A program made the position numbers and the translations under genes. Below, one piece after another: positions 17,798 to 26,573 of a stretch of 64,000 nt of DNA. The notes beneath the pieces are model-generated. The model saw nothing but the letters and a program-made list of their open reading frames with translations. It ran no database searches and was not told where the DNA came from. The DNA is from Enhygromyxa salina. Its GTDB lineage: Bacteria; Myxococcota_A; Polyangia; Nannocystales; Nannocystaceae. The stretch spans positions 1-64,000 of the forward strand of contig NZ_PVNL01000035.1 of NCBI RefSeq assembly GCF_002994635.1. Direction: 5' to 3'. How positions within the stretch are numbered: the first letter of the stretch is position 1; each line of letters opens with the position of its first letter.

Positions 17798-20187
17798 GCA
17801 CCAAGAAAAAGCCCGACCACCAGCTCCCGAGCAGCCTGTCTCCAGGGTTTGGAAAGGGCCTCGATCTCCCCATCAACATCGACGTCGACATCGACGTCGA
17901 CATTGACGTGGACATCGACGTGGACGTGGACGTGGACATCGACGTGGACGTGGACGTGGACGTCGACGTGTTCGCGGTCATCGACGTCGACATCGACATC
18001 GACGTGGACATCGACGTCGACATCGACGTGGACGTGGACGTCGACACCGACATCGACACCGACGTCGAGGTCCCCCAAGCCTCGTGGAAGGAGCTTGAGG
18101 ACAAGCTCGTCAACTATCTGAAGAAGGCGGCCTGGGACAAGCTCGAGGAGTACGCCAAGGGCAAGGCGGTCGAGTACGGCAAGACGTACCTCGGCAAGCT
18201 GTTCAAGAAGATGGGCATGCCCGATCAGCTCGCCGACAGCCTTGCGAGCACCGCGTTTGGCACCGCCGCGCTGCTCAACTACATGTCGAGCGACGAGCAG
18301 AAGATCAGCGACCTCGCGGGCATCCTCGAGGACTGGACCAAAGATCAGACCGACATCTGGGCGCCCACGCTCAAGGAGCAGCAGGCGGTGCTGCTCGCGG
18401 GCCTGACCCTGCCATCGCTACAATTCGGCAACGGCGATATCCCCGACGGCTTCACCCAGGACTCGATGAACGAGCTCATCAATTACCTGGCGACCAACGC
18501 GACCTCGGACGCGGACGTCTACAGCCGCATGAACTCCCGGATCAGCAGCGATCCCGGCGGTGTCGGAAGCCTGCCCAAGGGCCTGGTCCTCAGCGCCCTG
18601 CTGCACGCCGTGGGCAAACGCCAGCATCAGTTCCGGGTCATGGGACGAAATTGGAGCAGCGTCTCTCACATGGTCGTGTACGGGGACAAGTTCTATGTCG
18701 TCGACAGCCACCTCTACGAAGTCGATCCCAAAAATAGCAATCAGGAGGATTGGAAGCTCCTCAACGGTCACTGGTCGGGCACCCAGGCCATGGCCGTGCT
18801 GACCAGCGGAGACAACTCGGAGTGGAAGGACTACCTGTGGCTGATTCAGGATGGCGGTCTTTGGCGTGCCGAGCCAGGCACGGGGGACTGTGTCAAGTTC
18901 AGCACCTATGCACTACCGGTCGGGATTCTCGCGACCGGCGGGCACATCTATGGGTTCGACGGCAGCGGCCTGTGGCGATACGATCAGGATCCCAACAACT
19001 CGACCAATCTGGTGACCAGCTTCGAGCTCGGCTTTAAGGGTTGGCTACCGCCGATTATCGCCACGGCGTTCAAGGACCACATCTACGCCTCGAACACCGA
19101 TACCATCGATGGGATCAAGCAGGGCGGCCACATCCTGAAGATTCATCGAGACGCCAAGGAGAGCGAGAACTGGGACTCGCTCGGCGGCGCGTGGTGGTCG
19201 TCCAAGGCCCTCACCGCGATCCAGGGCTCGCTCTATCTCCTCGACGGCGACGGCATCTGGGCCATCGATCCAGACGACGGCAGCTGGTTTCGGGTCGGCA
19301 CCCTCGACTGGTCCGGCGCCGAGACCATGGTCGCGTACAAGCAGATGCTCTACGTGGTCAAGGGCGACCTCCACGAGGTCGAGCCCCACGCCGGTCGCTG
19401 GGAGCGACTCGGTGACGAGGCGTGGCAGTCGACGAGCTCGATCACGACGCTCGCCCTCGATCGTGGCTCGACCGACCTTCCAGACTCGGTCAACCGCCAG
19501 CTCTACATCGCCCAGGGCGAGCACCTGTATCGGGTCGATCCCGGCAGCGGGGAGCGGACCTCGATCTCCGGAGAACACCTGTGGCTGGGGGCGCAGATCG
19601 CAGCCATGAACACAGGTGACGACGGCGTGCGGGGCTTCCTCTACGGCGTATACCTCGACAACCTCTACCGCATCGACCCCACCACCGGGGACCGCCACAA
19701 GCTCTCCATCACCTGGACCGGGACCACCGCGATCACGACCTGCAACGGCAAGCTCTACATCACCAAGGGCGCTCAGCTCTTCGAGGTCGACCCCACCAAC
19801 GGCAAGCGGACCTCGCTGGGCACGAACAAGCTCGCCTACACCTACGTCAAGGCGATGACGGCCTACAAGGGCAAGCTCTACCTGATTCGGCATGCGCTCC
19901 TGGGGCATGAGATGTGGGAGATCGACCCTTCGGACGGCACTATCAACCACAACTTCTGCATCGCTGGGGGCCACATCAACAACATGACGGTCATGAAGTC
20001 CGCGCTCTACTGCGTCATCGACGGGGTCCTGAACAAGATCGATCCGCACTCGCCCAATCAGCTCGCCATCGCCTCGCGCAACGGGGGCACCAGCGCCCTG
20101 TTGACGACCTTCAACGATCGTCTCTACGTGATCCCCACGGGGATCGGTAGCAAGGGAGGCCTGTGGATCGCGCACGCACACTACTGA
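17794..20187 (+). CDS. (Ile/Val)-Asp tract protein with C-terminal beta-propeller
   Basis: The ATG at 17794 overlaps the methyltransferase stop as ATGA, so the two genes are translationally coupled. The 797-residue protein has a short basic N-terminus, then residues 28-93 in near-perfect alternation of Ile or Val with Asp, broken once by FAV. A helical region (about 95-250) follows. From about 255 to the end come repeats of the kind VVYGDKFYVVDSHLYEVDP and AYKQMLYVVKGDLHEVEP, pointing to a beta-propeller of the tectonin/Kelch-like sort. There is no signal peptide. The role in the operon is unknown: it could be a binding partner, a transporter-independent carrier, or even a substrate, since the tract is rich in beta-branched residues. 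Confidence 0.88.
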   Translation: MSTKKKPDHQLPSSLSPGFGKGLDLPINIDVDIDVDIDVDIDVDVDVDIDVDVDVDVDVFAVIDVDIDIDVDIDVDIDVDVDVDTDIDTDVEVPQASWKELEDKLVNYLKKAAWDKLEEYAKGKAVEYGKTYLGKLFKKMGMPDQLADSLASTAFGTAALLNYMSSDEQKISDLAGILEDWTKDQTDIWAPTLKEQQAVLLAGLTLPSLQFGNGDIPDGFTQDSMNELINYLATNATSDADVYSRMNSRISSDPGGVGSLPKGLVLSALLHAVGKRQHQFRVMGRNWSSVSHMVVYGDKFYVVDSHLYEVDPKNSNQEDWKLLNGHWSGTQAMAVLTSGDNSEWKDYLWLIQDGGLWRAEPGTGDCVKFSTYALPVGILATGGHIYGFDGSGLWRYDQDPNNSTNLVTSFELGFKGWLPPIIATAFKDHIYASNTDTIDGIKQGGHILKIHRDAKESENWDSLGGAWWSSKALTAIQGSLYLLDGDGIWAIDPDDGSWFRVGTLDWSGAETMVAYKQMLYVVKGDLHEVEPHAGRWERLGDEAWQSTSSITTLALDRGSTDLPDSVNRQLYIAQGEHLYRVDPGSGERTSISGEHLWLGAQIAAMNTGDDGVRGFLYGVYLDNLYRIDPTTGDRHKLSITWTGTTAITTCNGKLYITKGAQLFEVDPTNGKRTSLGTNKLAYTYVKAMTAYKGKLYLIRHALLGHEMWEIDPSDGTINHNFCIAGGHINNMTVMKSALYCVIDGVLNKIDPHSPNQLAIASRNGGTSALLTTFNDRLYVIPTGIGSKGGLWIAHAHY
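17874..18070. repeat. Hexamer-like coding repeat (GACATC / GACGTG / GACGTC)
   Basis: A run of GAC followed by ATC, GTC or GTG codons encodes the alternating (Ile/Val)-Asp tract. Because units are 6 bases and internally palindromic (GACGTC), slippage and strain variation in length are likely. The opposite strand is also open and gives a similar repeat, which is a shadow. Confidence 0.85.
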
Positions 20188-20201
20188 GCGAGCGAGGCCC
20201 G

Positions 20202-20903
20202 ATGGCCAGCATTCGCGACATCGAAGGCTGGGACGGGGCGATGTCTTCGGCCAAGCTCATCCGCTACGAGCCGGCGCAGTTTCCGTTTGAGAAGGTGTTT
20301 TGCAGGATGTTCCGCATGCGTGACGTCAGCCGGCTGCACCGCGCCGTGCTGGCCAAGAAGCGGACGCGGCTCGGACCCGAGGCCGAGCTCGGCTACCGAG
20401 ACAGCAAGGCCATGCGCGACTGGATGGCCTCCCAGGCCGCCGACTCGGCCTTCTATCCGATCTACCACGCGTTCGTGCGCCTGGTGCTCGCGCCCTTCTT
20501 CGGCGGCAAGCTTTCGTATCCGCAGCGTCCACGGTTTCGGGTCCACCTCGCCAGGGGTCCGGGCGTGAGCGACTGGCACCGCGACACGGACATCACGGGT
20601 CGCTTCGATCAGATCGCGGCCTGGATCCCGATGGTGGACTGCCGCGGGACCCGGAGCATGTGGGTGGAGAGCGACTACGGCAAGGCGGACCATCGGCCTG
20701 TGGAGGTGCGCCACGGCGAGGTCCTCGTGTTCGACAGCGGGCTCAGCCACGGGACGGTGGCCAACGAGAGTGACGTCACCCGGGTCGGCTTCGACTTGCG
20801 CTTTGCGCCGCTCCCCGCCGGAGCAGGGGTCGACCGAGGGATCCTCGCGCGCCGTCCCGAGGGGTTCGAGGCCGATCGAGTCGTGGTGAACTGCCGCTGC
20901 TGA
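20202..20903 (+). CDS. Fe(II)/2-oxoglutarate dioxygenase
   Basis: The 233-residue protein begins at ATG 20202, 14 bases after the propeller gene, with AGCGAGG upstream as ribosome site. The metal triad is His126-x-Asp128 (DWHRDTD) and His183 (LSHGTV), and Arg194 eleven residues later is well placed to bind 2-oxoglutarate. RFRVHLARGPGVSDWHRD and VLVFDSGLSHG resemble the phytanoyl-CoA/StrG-like branch. Such enzymes hydroxylate, desaturate or cyclise small molecules and peptides. Its place in the same operon as a borosin-type methyltransferase suggests tailoring of the peptide, which is inference. Confidence 0.85.
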   Translation: MASIRDIEGWDGAMSSAKLIRYEPAQFPFEKVFCRMFRMRDVSRLHRAVLAKKRTRLGPEAELGYRDSKAMRDWMASQAADSAFYPIYHAFVRLVLAPFFGGKLSYPQRPRFRVHLARGPGVSDWHRDTDITGRFDQIAAWIPMVDCRGTRSMWVESDYGKADHRPVEVRHGEVLVFDSGLSHGTVANESDVTRVGFDLRFAPLPAGAGVDRGILARRPEGFEADRVVVNCRC

Positions 20904-20960
20904 GGCGCGACACGTGCCGAGGGTCTCGGCGTCAGTCAGGGCTTCACCAAGCGCATCGCA

Positions 20961-21053
20961 CTCCTCGACGATGAAGTCGGGCAAGCCGCCAGATTGGTCG
21001 GCTCGCTCGAGGAAGGCCGGCCAGTGCTGCTCGATGAGCTGGTACAGCAGCAT
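20961..21053 (-). pseudogene. N-terminal fragment of IS91-type transposase
   Basis: The minus strand from 21053 reads LLYQLIEQHWPAFLERADQS then GGLPDFIVEE. This resembles the beginning of IS91/ISCR-family transposases, which open with an LYQ...EH...F motif and continue to a zinc-binding Cys cluster. After about 31 residues the similarity stops and the frame runs antisense through the dioxygenase gene. It is therefore a short remnant. It marks a past insertion between the borosin-type operon and the LysR-pirin locus. Confidence 0.5.
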
Positions 21054-21107
21054 CTCGTCGGGCCGGTGACGCTGCTGGCTGTCTCGGCGCGAAACCCCGA
21101 GGAGGGG

Positions 21108-22013
21108 CTACTCGAACTCCACGAAGCGCGGTAGCTCGCGGCGCAGGTGTTCGGCGAGGGCCTCGACGGCCGGCAGCCGCCCGTGGCGCGAAGGCATGAT
21201 CATGCTCAGCTGGGCGTCGCCGGCGACCCAGCCCGGCAGCACGCGGACGAGGCGGCCGTCCTCGACGTCGTCGCGGCAGACGTAGCCAGGCAGCGCGGCG
21301 ACGCCCAGCCCTGCAGCGGCGGCCTGCTTGAGCGTCGACATGTCGTCGCTGCACAGGCGTGGCCGAAAGGGGATCGTCACGCGCACGTCGTCGGGTCCGC
21401 GCAGCGACCACTGGCCGAGCTCGGGCTTCCAGCCGACCTTGAGTCCCTGGTGAGCGTCGAGGTCGTCGGGGCTCGCGGGCCACCCGTTGCGGTCGAGGTA
21501 GGCCCGGCCAGCGAACAGAAACCAAGGCGTCCGCGCGACGCGACGCTGGACGAAGCTCGAGTCGGGGAGCGGGCCTGCGTGGCCGCGGATCGCGATGTCG
21601 ATGCCTGCCTCCAGCAGGTCGACCGACTGGTTCGTCACGTTTTGGATCACGTCGACCTTGGGGTTGTGGGACAGGAAGTCGGCAATGAGATCGACGAGCG
21701 CGAACTGGGCCATGCCCACGGAGCACGACAGCCGAACCTGACCCGAGAGAGTGTTGGTCTGGCGCTTGACCTCGGTCTCCGCCGCTTCGACATCGTCGAG
21801 GGCGGCGCGGGCGTGGCGATAGAAAACGTCGCCGATCTCCGTGACGGCGAACTGCCGCGAGGTTCGCTGGATGAGGCGCACGCCGAGCCGATCTTCGAGT
21901 TGCTGAACGTGGCGGCTGAGCCGTGACTTGGGCACGCCGAGGGCCTGGCCGGCGGCCGTGAAGCCGCGCTTCTCCACGACGTGGACGAAATACAAATAGC
22001 TATTGAGATCCAT
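21108..22013 (-). CDS. LysR-family transcriptional regulator
   Basis: The 301-residue protein starts at MDLNSYLYFVHVVEKRGF (ATG at 22013), where LysR proteins of the AaeR/DsdC-like group begin. Residues 1-60 form the winged helix (AAGQALGVPKSRLSRHVQQLEDRLGVRLIQRTSRQF). The effector domain includes VRLSCSVGMAQFALVDLI and a C-terminal LPGYV region. It is divergent from a pirin gene with 145 bases between the starts. An inverted repeat in this gap is a good operator candidate, so it most likely controls the pirin-hydrolase operon. The inducer is unknown. Confidence 0.93.
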   Translation of the reverse strand: MDLNSYLYFVHVVEKRGFTAAGQALGVPKSRLSRHVQQLEDRLGVRLIQRTSRQFAVTEIGDVFYRHARAALDDVEAAETEVKRQTNTLSGQVRLSCSVGMAQFALVDLIADFLSHNPKVDVIQNVTNQSVDLLEAGIDIAIRGHAGPLPDSSFVQRRVARTPWFLFAGRAYLDRNGWPASPDDLDAHQGLKVGWKPELGQWSLRGPDDVRVTIPFRPRLCSDDMSTLKQAAAAGLGVAALPGYVCRDDVEDGRLVRVLPGWVAGDAQLSMIMPSRHGRLPAVEALAEHLRRELPRFVEFE

Positions 22014-22051
22014 GGGACCCGTGCGCTTTTGGCTGGCGCTCATTGTTCCGC

Positions 22052-22104
22052 ATTCAGGACGATATGTTCTGTCTGTGCCCGTTGTCCAGGATTTCGTTCT
22101 GAAT
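22052..22104. promoter_or_regulatory. Inverted-repeat operator between LysR and pirin genes
   Basis: The arm ATTCAGGACGATAT (22052-22065) is matched by ATTTCGTTCTGAAT (22091-22104), its reverse complement at 12 of 14 positions. The arms are about 39 bases apart centre to centre, close to four helical turns. Such spaced dyads in divergent promoters fit LysR binding, but binding is inferred. Confidence 0.55.
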
Positions 22105-22158
22105 ATGATGCCAATGCCTCGGGTGAGGCACCCGCCACTCACAGCCACAGGAGGGCAT

Positions 22159-23028
22159 ATGCACATCAATCATCACATTCGCGCGGAACGCGTCGTTGCG
22201 ACGGCCCCCATCCGCGGCCGGCAGGTCCGAATCGGGACCGGGTTCTCGGCGCTGAGCTTCGACCACACGCAGTTCGACGGGCTGATGGACCCACTCGTGA
22301 TGGTGGACCACTTCACGATGAGCGAGCCGACCTTCGGTCCGCACCCGCACGCCGGGATGTCGGCGGTCTCGGTGCTGTTCGAGGACAGCCAGGGTCAGTT
22401 CCACAACCGCGACTCCCTCGGCAACGACCTCGATCTCGGGCCCGGGGATCTGTACTGGCTCAAGGCCGGGCGCGGTGCCGTTCACGACGAGCGTCCGCGC
22501 GCCGGCGCCCAGACCCACGCGCTCCAGATCTTCGTCAACCTCCCGGCGGCGGCGAAGCGCGACGCCCCCGACGCGCTGCATGTCCCCGCGGCGCGGATGC
22601 CCGAGCTGCGCGGCCCCGGCTACCGCGTCCGTGTGGTTCTCGGGGACAGCAACGGCGTGTCCGGGTACGCGTCGCCGGCCCTACCGCTGACAATCCTCGA
22701 CGCCCAGCTCGAGCCCACGGGCGCCTACGTCCACGAGCTCCCCGCGGACTTCGACGCGTGGATCCACGCCGTGGGCGGAGGTGTGGAGCTCGCGGTGGGC
22801 GGCGCGGTCACGGTCCTCGCCGAGGGGGACGCCATCGCCGTGCGCAGCCAGGCCGAGGCCGCGGCGCTCGAGCTGCGCAGCGAGGCCGGCGCCCACGTCG
22901 TGCTGCTGCAGGGGCAGCCGATCCGCGAGCGCATCGTCCAGCGCGGCCCCTTCGTCATGAACACGCGCGAGGAGCTCGCTGCGGTCGCGGCCGCCCACGC
23001 CGCCGGCGAGCTCGGCTCCATCGACTGA
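22159..23028 (+). CDS. Pirin family protein
   Basis: The ATG at 22159 follows a good ribosome site (CAGGAGGG) and gives a 289-residue protein starting MHINHHIRAERVV. The N-terminal cupin carries the pirin pattern DPLVMVDHFTMSEPTFGPHPHAGMSAVSVLFE, including the HPHAG metal-binding histidines, and LYWLKAGRGAVHDERP. The C-terminal cupin contains FVMNTREELAAVAAAHAAG, typical of pirins. Bacterial pirins are iron-containing proteins with quercetinase-like or redox-regulatory roles. It forms an operon with a YcaC-like hydrolase and a small membrane protein, under the divergent LysR. Confidence 0.93.
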   Translation: MHINHHIRAERVVATAPIRGRQVRIGTGFSALSFDHTQFDGLMDPLVMVDHFTMSEPTFGPHPHAGMSAVSVLFEDSQGQFHNRDSLGNDLDLGPGDLYWLKAGRGAVHDERPRAGAQTHALQIFVNLPAAAKRDAPDALHVPAARMPELRGPGYRVRVVLGDSNGVSGYASPALPLTILDAQLEPTGAYVHELPADFDAWIHAVGGGVELAVGGAVTVLAEGDAIAVRSQAEAAALELRSEAGAHVVLLQGQPIRERIVQRGPFVMNTREELAAVAAAHAAGELGSID

Positions 23029-23065
23029 CCAACCCCAACCCCAACCAACCCACAGGAGAACCATC

Positions 23066-23701
23066 ATGACCATCAAGCCCTTCAACCCCGAGCCCCTGAC
23101 CCAAGACAACGCCGCGCTCGTGCTCGTCGATCACCAGGTCGGCCTGATCACCGGGATCCGCGACTACTCCGTGGCGGAGCTCAAGCACAACGTCATAGGC
23201 CTCGCCCGCGCTGCCAAGGCTCTCGGCTTGCCGATCGTGGCGACGACGACCTCCGCCGACACGCTCTGGGGTCCAGCCCTCCCCGAGCTCGTCGGAGCCC
23301 TCCCGGGCCAGGATTTCATCGACCGGACCACCGTCAACGCCTGGGACGACCCACGCGTGGCCGCGGCCATCGAGGCCACAGGTCGCAAGAAGCTGATCTT
23401 CGCCGGCGTCTCGCTCGAGGTCTGCGCCGCGTTCCCGGCCATGCGCGCCGTCCGAGAGGGATACGAGGCCTACGTCGCCGCCGACGCGAGCGGGACCTTC
23501 ACCCCGACCAAGCGCGAGACCGGCATCCTGCGACTCCTGCAAAGCGGGGTCGTGGTGGCCGACGGCGCGAGCCTGATGGTCGAGATCCTCGGCGACAACG
23601 CCCGGCCCGTGGCCGGGGAGGTCTACGGGGCCCTCGACATGGACTGGGCGACCCTCGTCGGCCAGGTCCGCAGCGCGGCCTTCGAGCAGGCCTCGGCCTG
23701 A
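23066..23701 (+). CDS. Isochorismatase-family (YcaC-like) hydrolase
   Basis: This 211-residue protein has an isochorismatase fold with Asp22 in LVLVDHQVGL and the nucleophile Cys120 in GVSLEVCAAFPA. VNAWDDPRV and DASGTFTPTKRETG also match YcaC-type proteins. The usual catalytic Lys region reads IDRTTVNAW, so the third triad residue is uncertain, as in YcaC. Substrates of this group are poorly known. CAGGAG lies upstream of the ATG, and the gene follows pirin by 37 bases, so they are cotranscribed. Pirin plus this hydrolase is a common pair next to a LysR gene. Confidence 0.9.
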   Translation: MTIKPFNPEPLTQDNAALVLVDHQVGLITGIRDYSVAELKHNVIGLARAAKALGLPIVATTTSADTLWGPALPELVGALPGQDFIDRTTVNAWDDPRVAAAIEATGRKKLIFAGVSLEVCAAFPAMRAVREGYEAYVAADASGTFTPTKRETGILRLLQSGVVVADGASLMVEILGDNARPVAGEVYGALDMDWATLVGQVRSAAFEQASA

Positions 23702-23733
23702 TCGCCCAACCCACGATCGACGGGAGCAGAGCC

Positions 23734-23979
23734 ATGGCCAGGATTCAGCTCGAGACTCGAGCCCAATCGTGCCCCGCGCCTCCGCGCTACAAGCGAGCGC
23801 TGCTGACCTTCCTGGGTCTGCTCGCGCCGGTCTATTTCATTCCACCAGCGTTGACGGCCCGGCTTCCCGGGCACCCCTTCGCCGTCGTCGCGCTGGCGGT
23901 GGCGAGCATCGTCATCTTGATGACCTACCTGATCATGCCCACGTTGCAACGGATGTTTGCCCCCTGGCTGCGCACCTAG
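23734..23979 (+). CDS. Small two-TM membrane protein
   Basis: The 81-residue protein has two hydrophobic segments (ALLTFLGLLAPVYFIPPAL and FAVVALAVASIVILMTYLI) joined by a short polar loop, and a basic C-terminus. It resembles the membrane tail found on some antibiotic-biosynthesis monooxygenase-domain proteins, here as a free-standing unit. A GGGAGCA sits ahead of the ATG. It is 32 bases after the hydrolase gene and is probably the last gene of the pirin operon. Confidence 0.7.
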   Translation: MARIQLETRAQSCPAPPRYKRALLTFLGLLAPVYFIPPALTARLPGHPFAVVALAVASIVILMTYLIMPTLQRMFAPWLRT

Positions 23980-24113
23980 TTAGCTAGCGGCCCGTGCTGC
24001 ATTGCATCGCGGCTGCTCGGAGCCAACCATCATCCATGGCAGCTGTACCGGGCGTACTCGGCGAAACGGCCAAGCGAGGTGTCGTGAGGCATGGTTGTCG
24101 GGCTCGGGCCCGC

Positions 24114-24833
24114 TCAGACGCCGAGGCCCTTGGTCAAGGCGCCTTGGACTCGCAGCTGCTTTTGCTCGCTGTAGCGGGTGCTGAGGGCTGGCACCCGGTC
24201 GCGCAGCAGCAGCGTCACGCGAAACAGCTCCTCGAGCACATCGACGACGCGGTCGCGAAACGCTGAGGGCTTCATGCGCCCGTCGTCGTCGAACTCCTGC
24301 CAGGCCTTGGCGACCGAGCTCTGGTTGGGGATCGTGAACATGCGCATCCATCGGCCGAGGATGCGTAGTTGGTTGACGGCGTTGAAGGACTGCGAGCCGC
24401 CGCAGACCTGCATGACCGCGAGCACCCGACCTTGGGATGGGCGCACCGCACCATCGGAGAGCGGGATCCAGTCGATCTGATTCTTGAAGGCCGCGGCCAC
24501 GCTGCCGTGCTGCTCGGGCGAGATCCAAACATGGGCCTCGGACCACTGCGAGAGCTCGCGCAGCTCGACAACCTTGGGGTGATCGTTGGAGCTGCGATCA
24601 AACACCGGCAGGCCATGTGGATCGTAGAGGCGGACCTCGGCACCAAACGTCGTCAGCACACGCTCACACTCGAGCGCGAGCTTGCGGCTGAAGCTGACGT
24701 CGCGCAGGGATCCGTAGAGGACCAAGACCCGCGGCGGGTGGTTCGAGGCCGGGCGCTCGAGCTGCTCGAGCACGCTGTGCACGCTGTGTTGAGGGAGGTC
24801 GTGTTCGATCGTGTCCGCAGCCACTGCCCGCAA
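24114..24833 (-). CDS. arsH: ArsH-like NADPH-dependent FMN reductase
   Basis: The 239-residue protein has the flavodoxin-like pattern of Ars[22 protein letters not shown] (FMN phosphate loop), [36 protein letters not shown] and [26 protein letters not shown]. ArsH oxidises trivalent organoarsenicals or acts as a quinone reductase. No arsR, arsB or arsC lies in the window, so it is a stand-alone copy. The ATG at 24833 fits the long N-terminal extension usual in ArsH. Confidence 0.92.
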   Translation of the reverse strand: MRAVAADTIEHDLPQHSVHSVLEQLERPASNHPPRVLVLYGSLRDVSFSRKLALECERVLTTFGAEVRLYDPHGLPVFDRSSNDHPKVVELRELSQWSEAHVWISPEQHGSVAAAFKNQIDWIPLSDGAVRPSQGRVLAVMQVCGGSQSFNAVNQLRILGRWMRMFTIPNQSSVAKAWQEFDDDGRMKPSAFRDRVVDVLEELFRVTLLLRDRVPALSTRYSEQKQLRVQGALTKGLGV

Positions 24834-25203
24834 ACTATCAGGGCCCGCGCGCCTAGGCGACGCGTCTGCTTGCAGGTCTCCTCGGCGAGCTCGAGCGGAG
24901 GCCGGTGTGGCTCGGGCTCGGGCTCGGCAAACGGCTCGAGCAGCCGGTCGTGCCCAGCCGCGATCGTCAGCGACTCGAGCGCCTATGTCGCTACGTCGCT
25001 CGGGCGACGGGTGGTGTCAGCACTGCGCGGCGCCGCGATCGTTGCCGCTGCCCACGCGTGAACGCGCGAGCGGGAGCGGGTGGCGTGTCGGGGCCCGCAT
25101 AGATCGAGCGGGTAGTGCTGGAGAGGGGGGAGTCGGGCCAGAAATCGATGACACGAAATCGTTGCCACGAACGCAGCCGGATCGTTCGAGCAGACCACGC
25201 GCG
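24834..25203. other. Intergenic region, nothing recognised
   Basis: This 370-base gap lies between the divergent arsH and the broken lipoprotein gene. It should contain both promoters, but no clear sigma-70 boxes, RNA or repeat stands out. Open frames here are Arg-rich and look non-coding. Confidence 0.5.
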
Positions 25204-26573
25204 ATGACCACTCACGCTCACGCCAATCTCCACTGGGCATTCCTCGCTGCTCCGCTCGCCGCGCTAGCGATCGCGGGCTGCAAAGACCCGGACACCGAGG
25301 ATCCAAATGCGGAAAAGTGCACTCCACTCGAGGGCGAGGGCGAGAAGTGTCCCCCGACCGAGGCGACCGCTGGGGACGAGACCGGGGGGCTGGAATCCGG
25401 ATCGGGCGAGACCGGCGACGGCGCGCCCAGCGAAATGGCATCCGACGACTGCTACCACAACGTCATCGGCGCGAGCGATGTCGGTATCCAGTACCATGCG
25501 CTGGAGAGTTGCACACTAGCCTCGATTTCTCGCTCGGGGGTAAATCGTGCGTCGACCTGCTCGGGGCTGGGTGGTGCGAGCAGAACAACTACTTCCACGA
25601 GAACGCTCAACCCTACGCCGCGGCCGAAGTCATCGCGTGCTGCGGCGAGTTCGACTATCAGCATGCAGATAAGTACAAGAGGTTTTGCGCATACGACATG
25701 TATCAGCAGATCTGCATCACGCTCGCGGAGCGCCTGCAAGCCGGCGTCAACGACGGTTCGTTCGGCATGTTCGCCAAGAAGGTCGCGCCGATCCAAGTGT
25801 GGATCACCCAAAACTACGATGCGTGCTTCGACAGCTTGTTGGCCAACAATTCAGCGCAGCTGCCACAGGTGGTGTCGCACTGGACGCTGGGTGACTTCGG
25901 CGACGTGCACGGGCTCGTCCTGAACGTCACGGCCCCCACCAAGATCGACGGCGTGTCCTTGCCGAAAGACGAGAGCGAATGGATCTCGTGCATCAATGCG
26001 CAGGGCAACAACGACCAGATCTTCGAAGAGGGCCACACCCCCAACGGCGGCGTCTTCGTGGGTGTCGATCTCGCCGTCCCCCTCGACGCTGATCTGGTCG
26101 GTCCGCCGTTCCTCTGGGGGCCGGTCACGGCGTCGGCGAGCTTTGATGCGCAGTGCGGTCCTCGTGGTTGTCCGGCTGCGGCCTTCTCCCATGACCTCAA
26201 TGGCACCGGGTTCACCCTCGAAGAGTTCGACGTGTTCGAGGACGACGCCGTGGTGATCACCAACGGCTTTGCGTCGCTGGTCGCCGATCGGGTTCAAGTG
26301 CGTCTGTGGAGGCAGGCACTCGGGTACAAAGTGGTCGACCCTACCGACGGGCGAGTTGTGGGCTATGAGATCCCAGCAGGGGCCGCGCAGTTCGTGGTCT
26401 CCGGTGTCAACGCCGCCGAAGGATCCAACCGCTTCATGGCCGCCAACTCGACCGATATGTGGATCACCGATGACCACGGATCATGGGGCATCGATGGTTT
26501 TGACGTCGAGTTCGTGGACGGCGGCGGAAGTTCGTGGACGATCACGTTCAAGGACAGCCGATGGGACGATTGA
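25204..26573 (+). pseudogene. Secreted lipoprotein gene with one frameshift
   Basis: From ATG 25204 the frame encodes a lipoprotein signal (LAALAIAGC, Cys26), a Glu/Gly/Thr linker and DDCYHNVIGASDVGIQYHALESC. Around 25511-25530 the coding signal moves to another frame, which continues as DFSLGGKSCVDLLGAGWCEQNNYF and stays coherent for about 345 codons to the stop at 26573. The downstream part has several Cys, a beta-rich region and no known domain. One indel would restore a protein of about 456 residues. It may be a real frameshift or an assembly error. The stop overlaps the start of the next lipoprotein gene by 13 bases. Confidence 0.65.

Noticed and set aside
17668..18078. Minus-strand (Val/Asp) repeat frame
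   Set aside because: It exists only because the repeat is made of near-palindromic GACGTC units; it has no start context or folded region.
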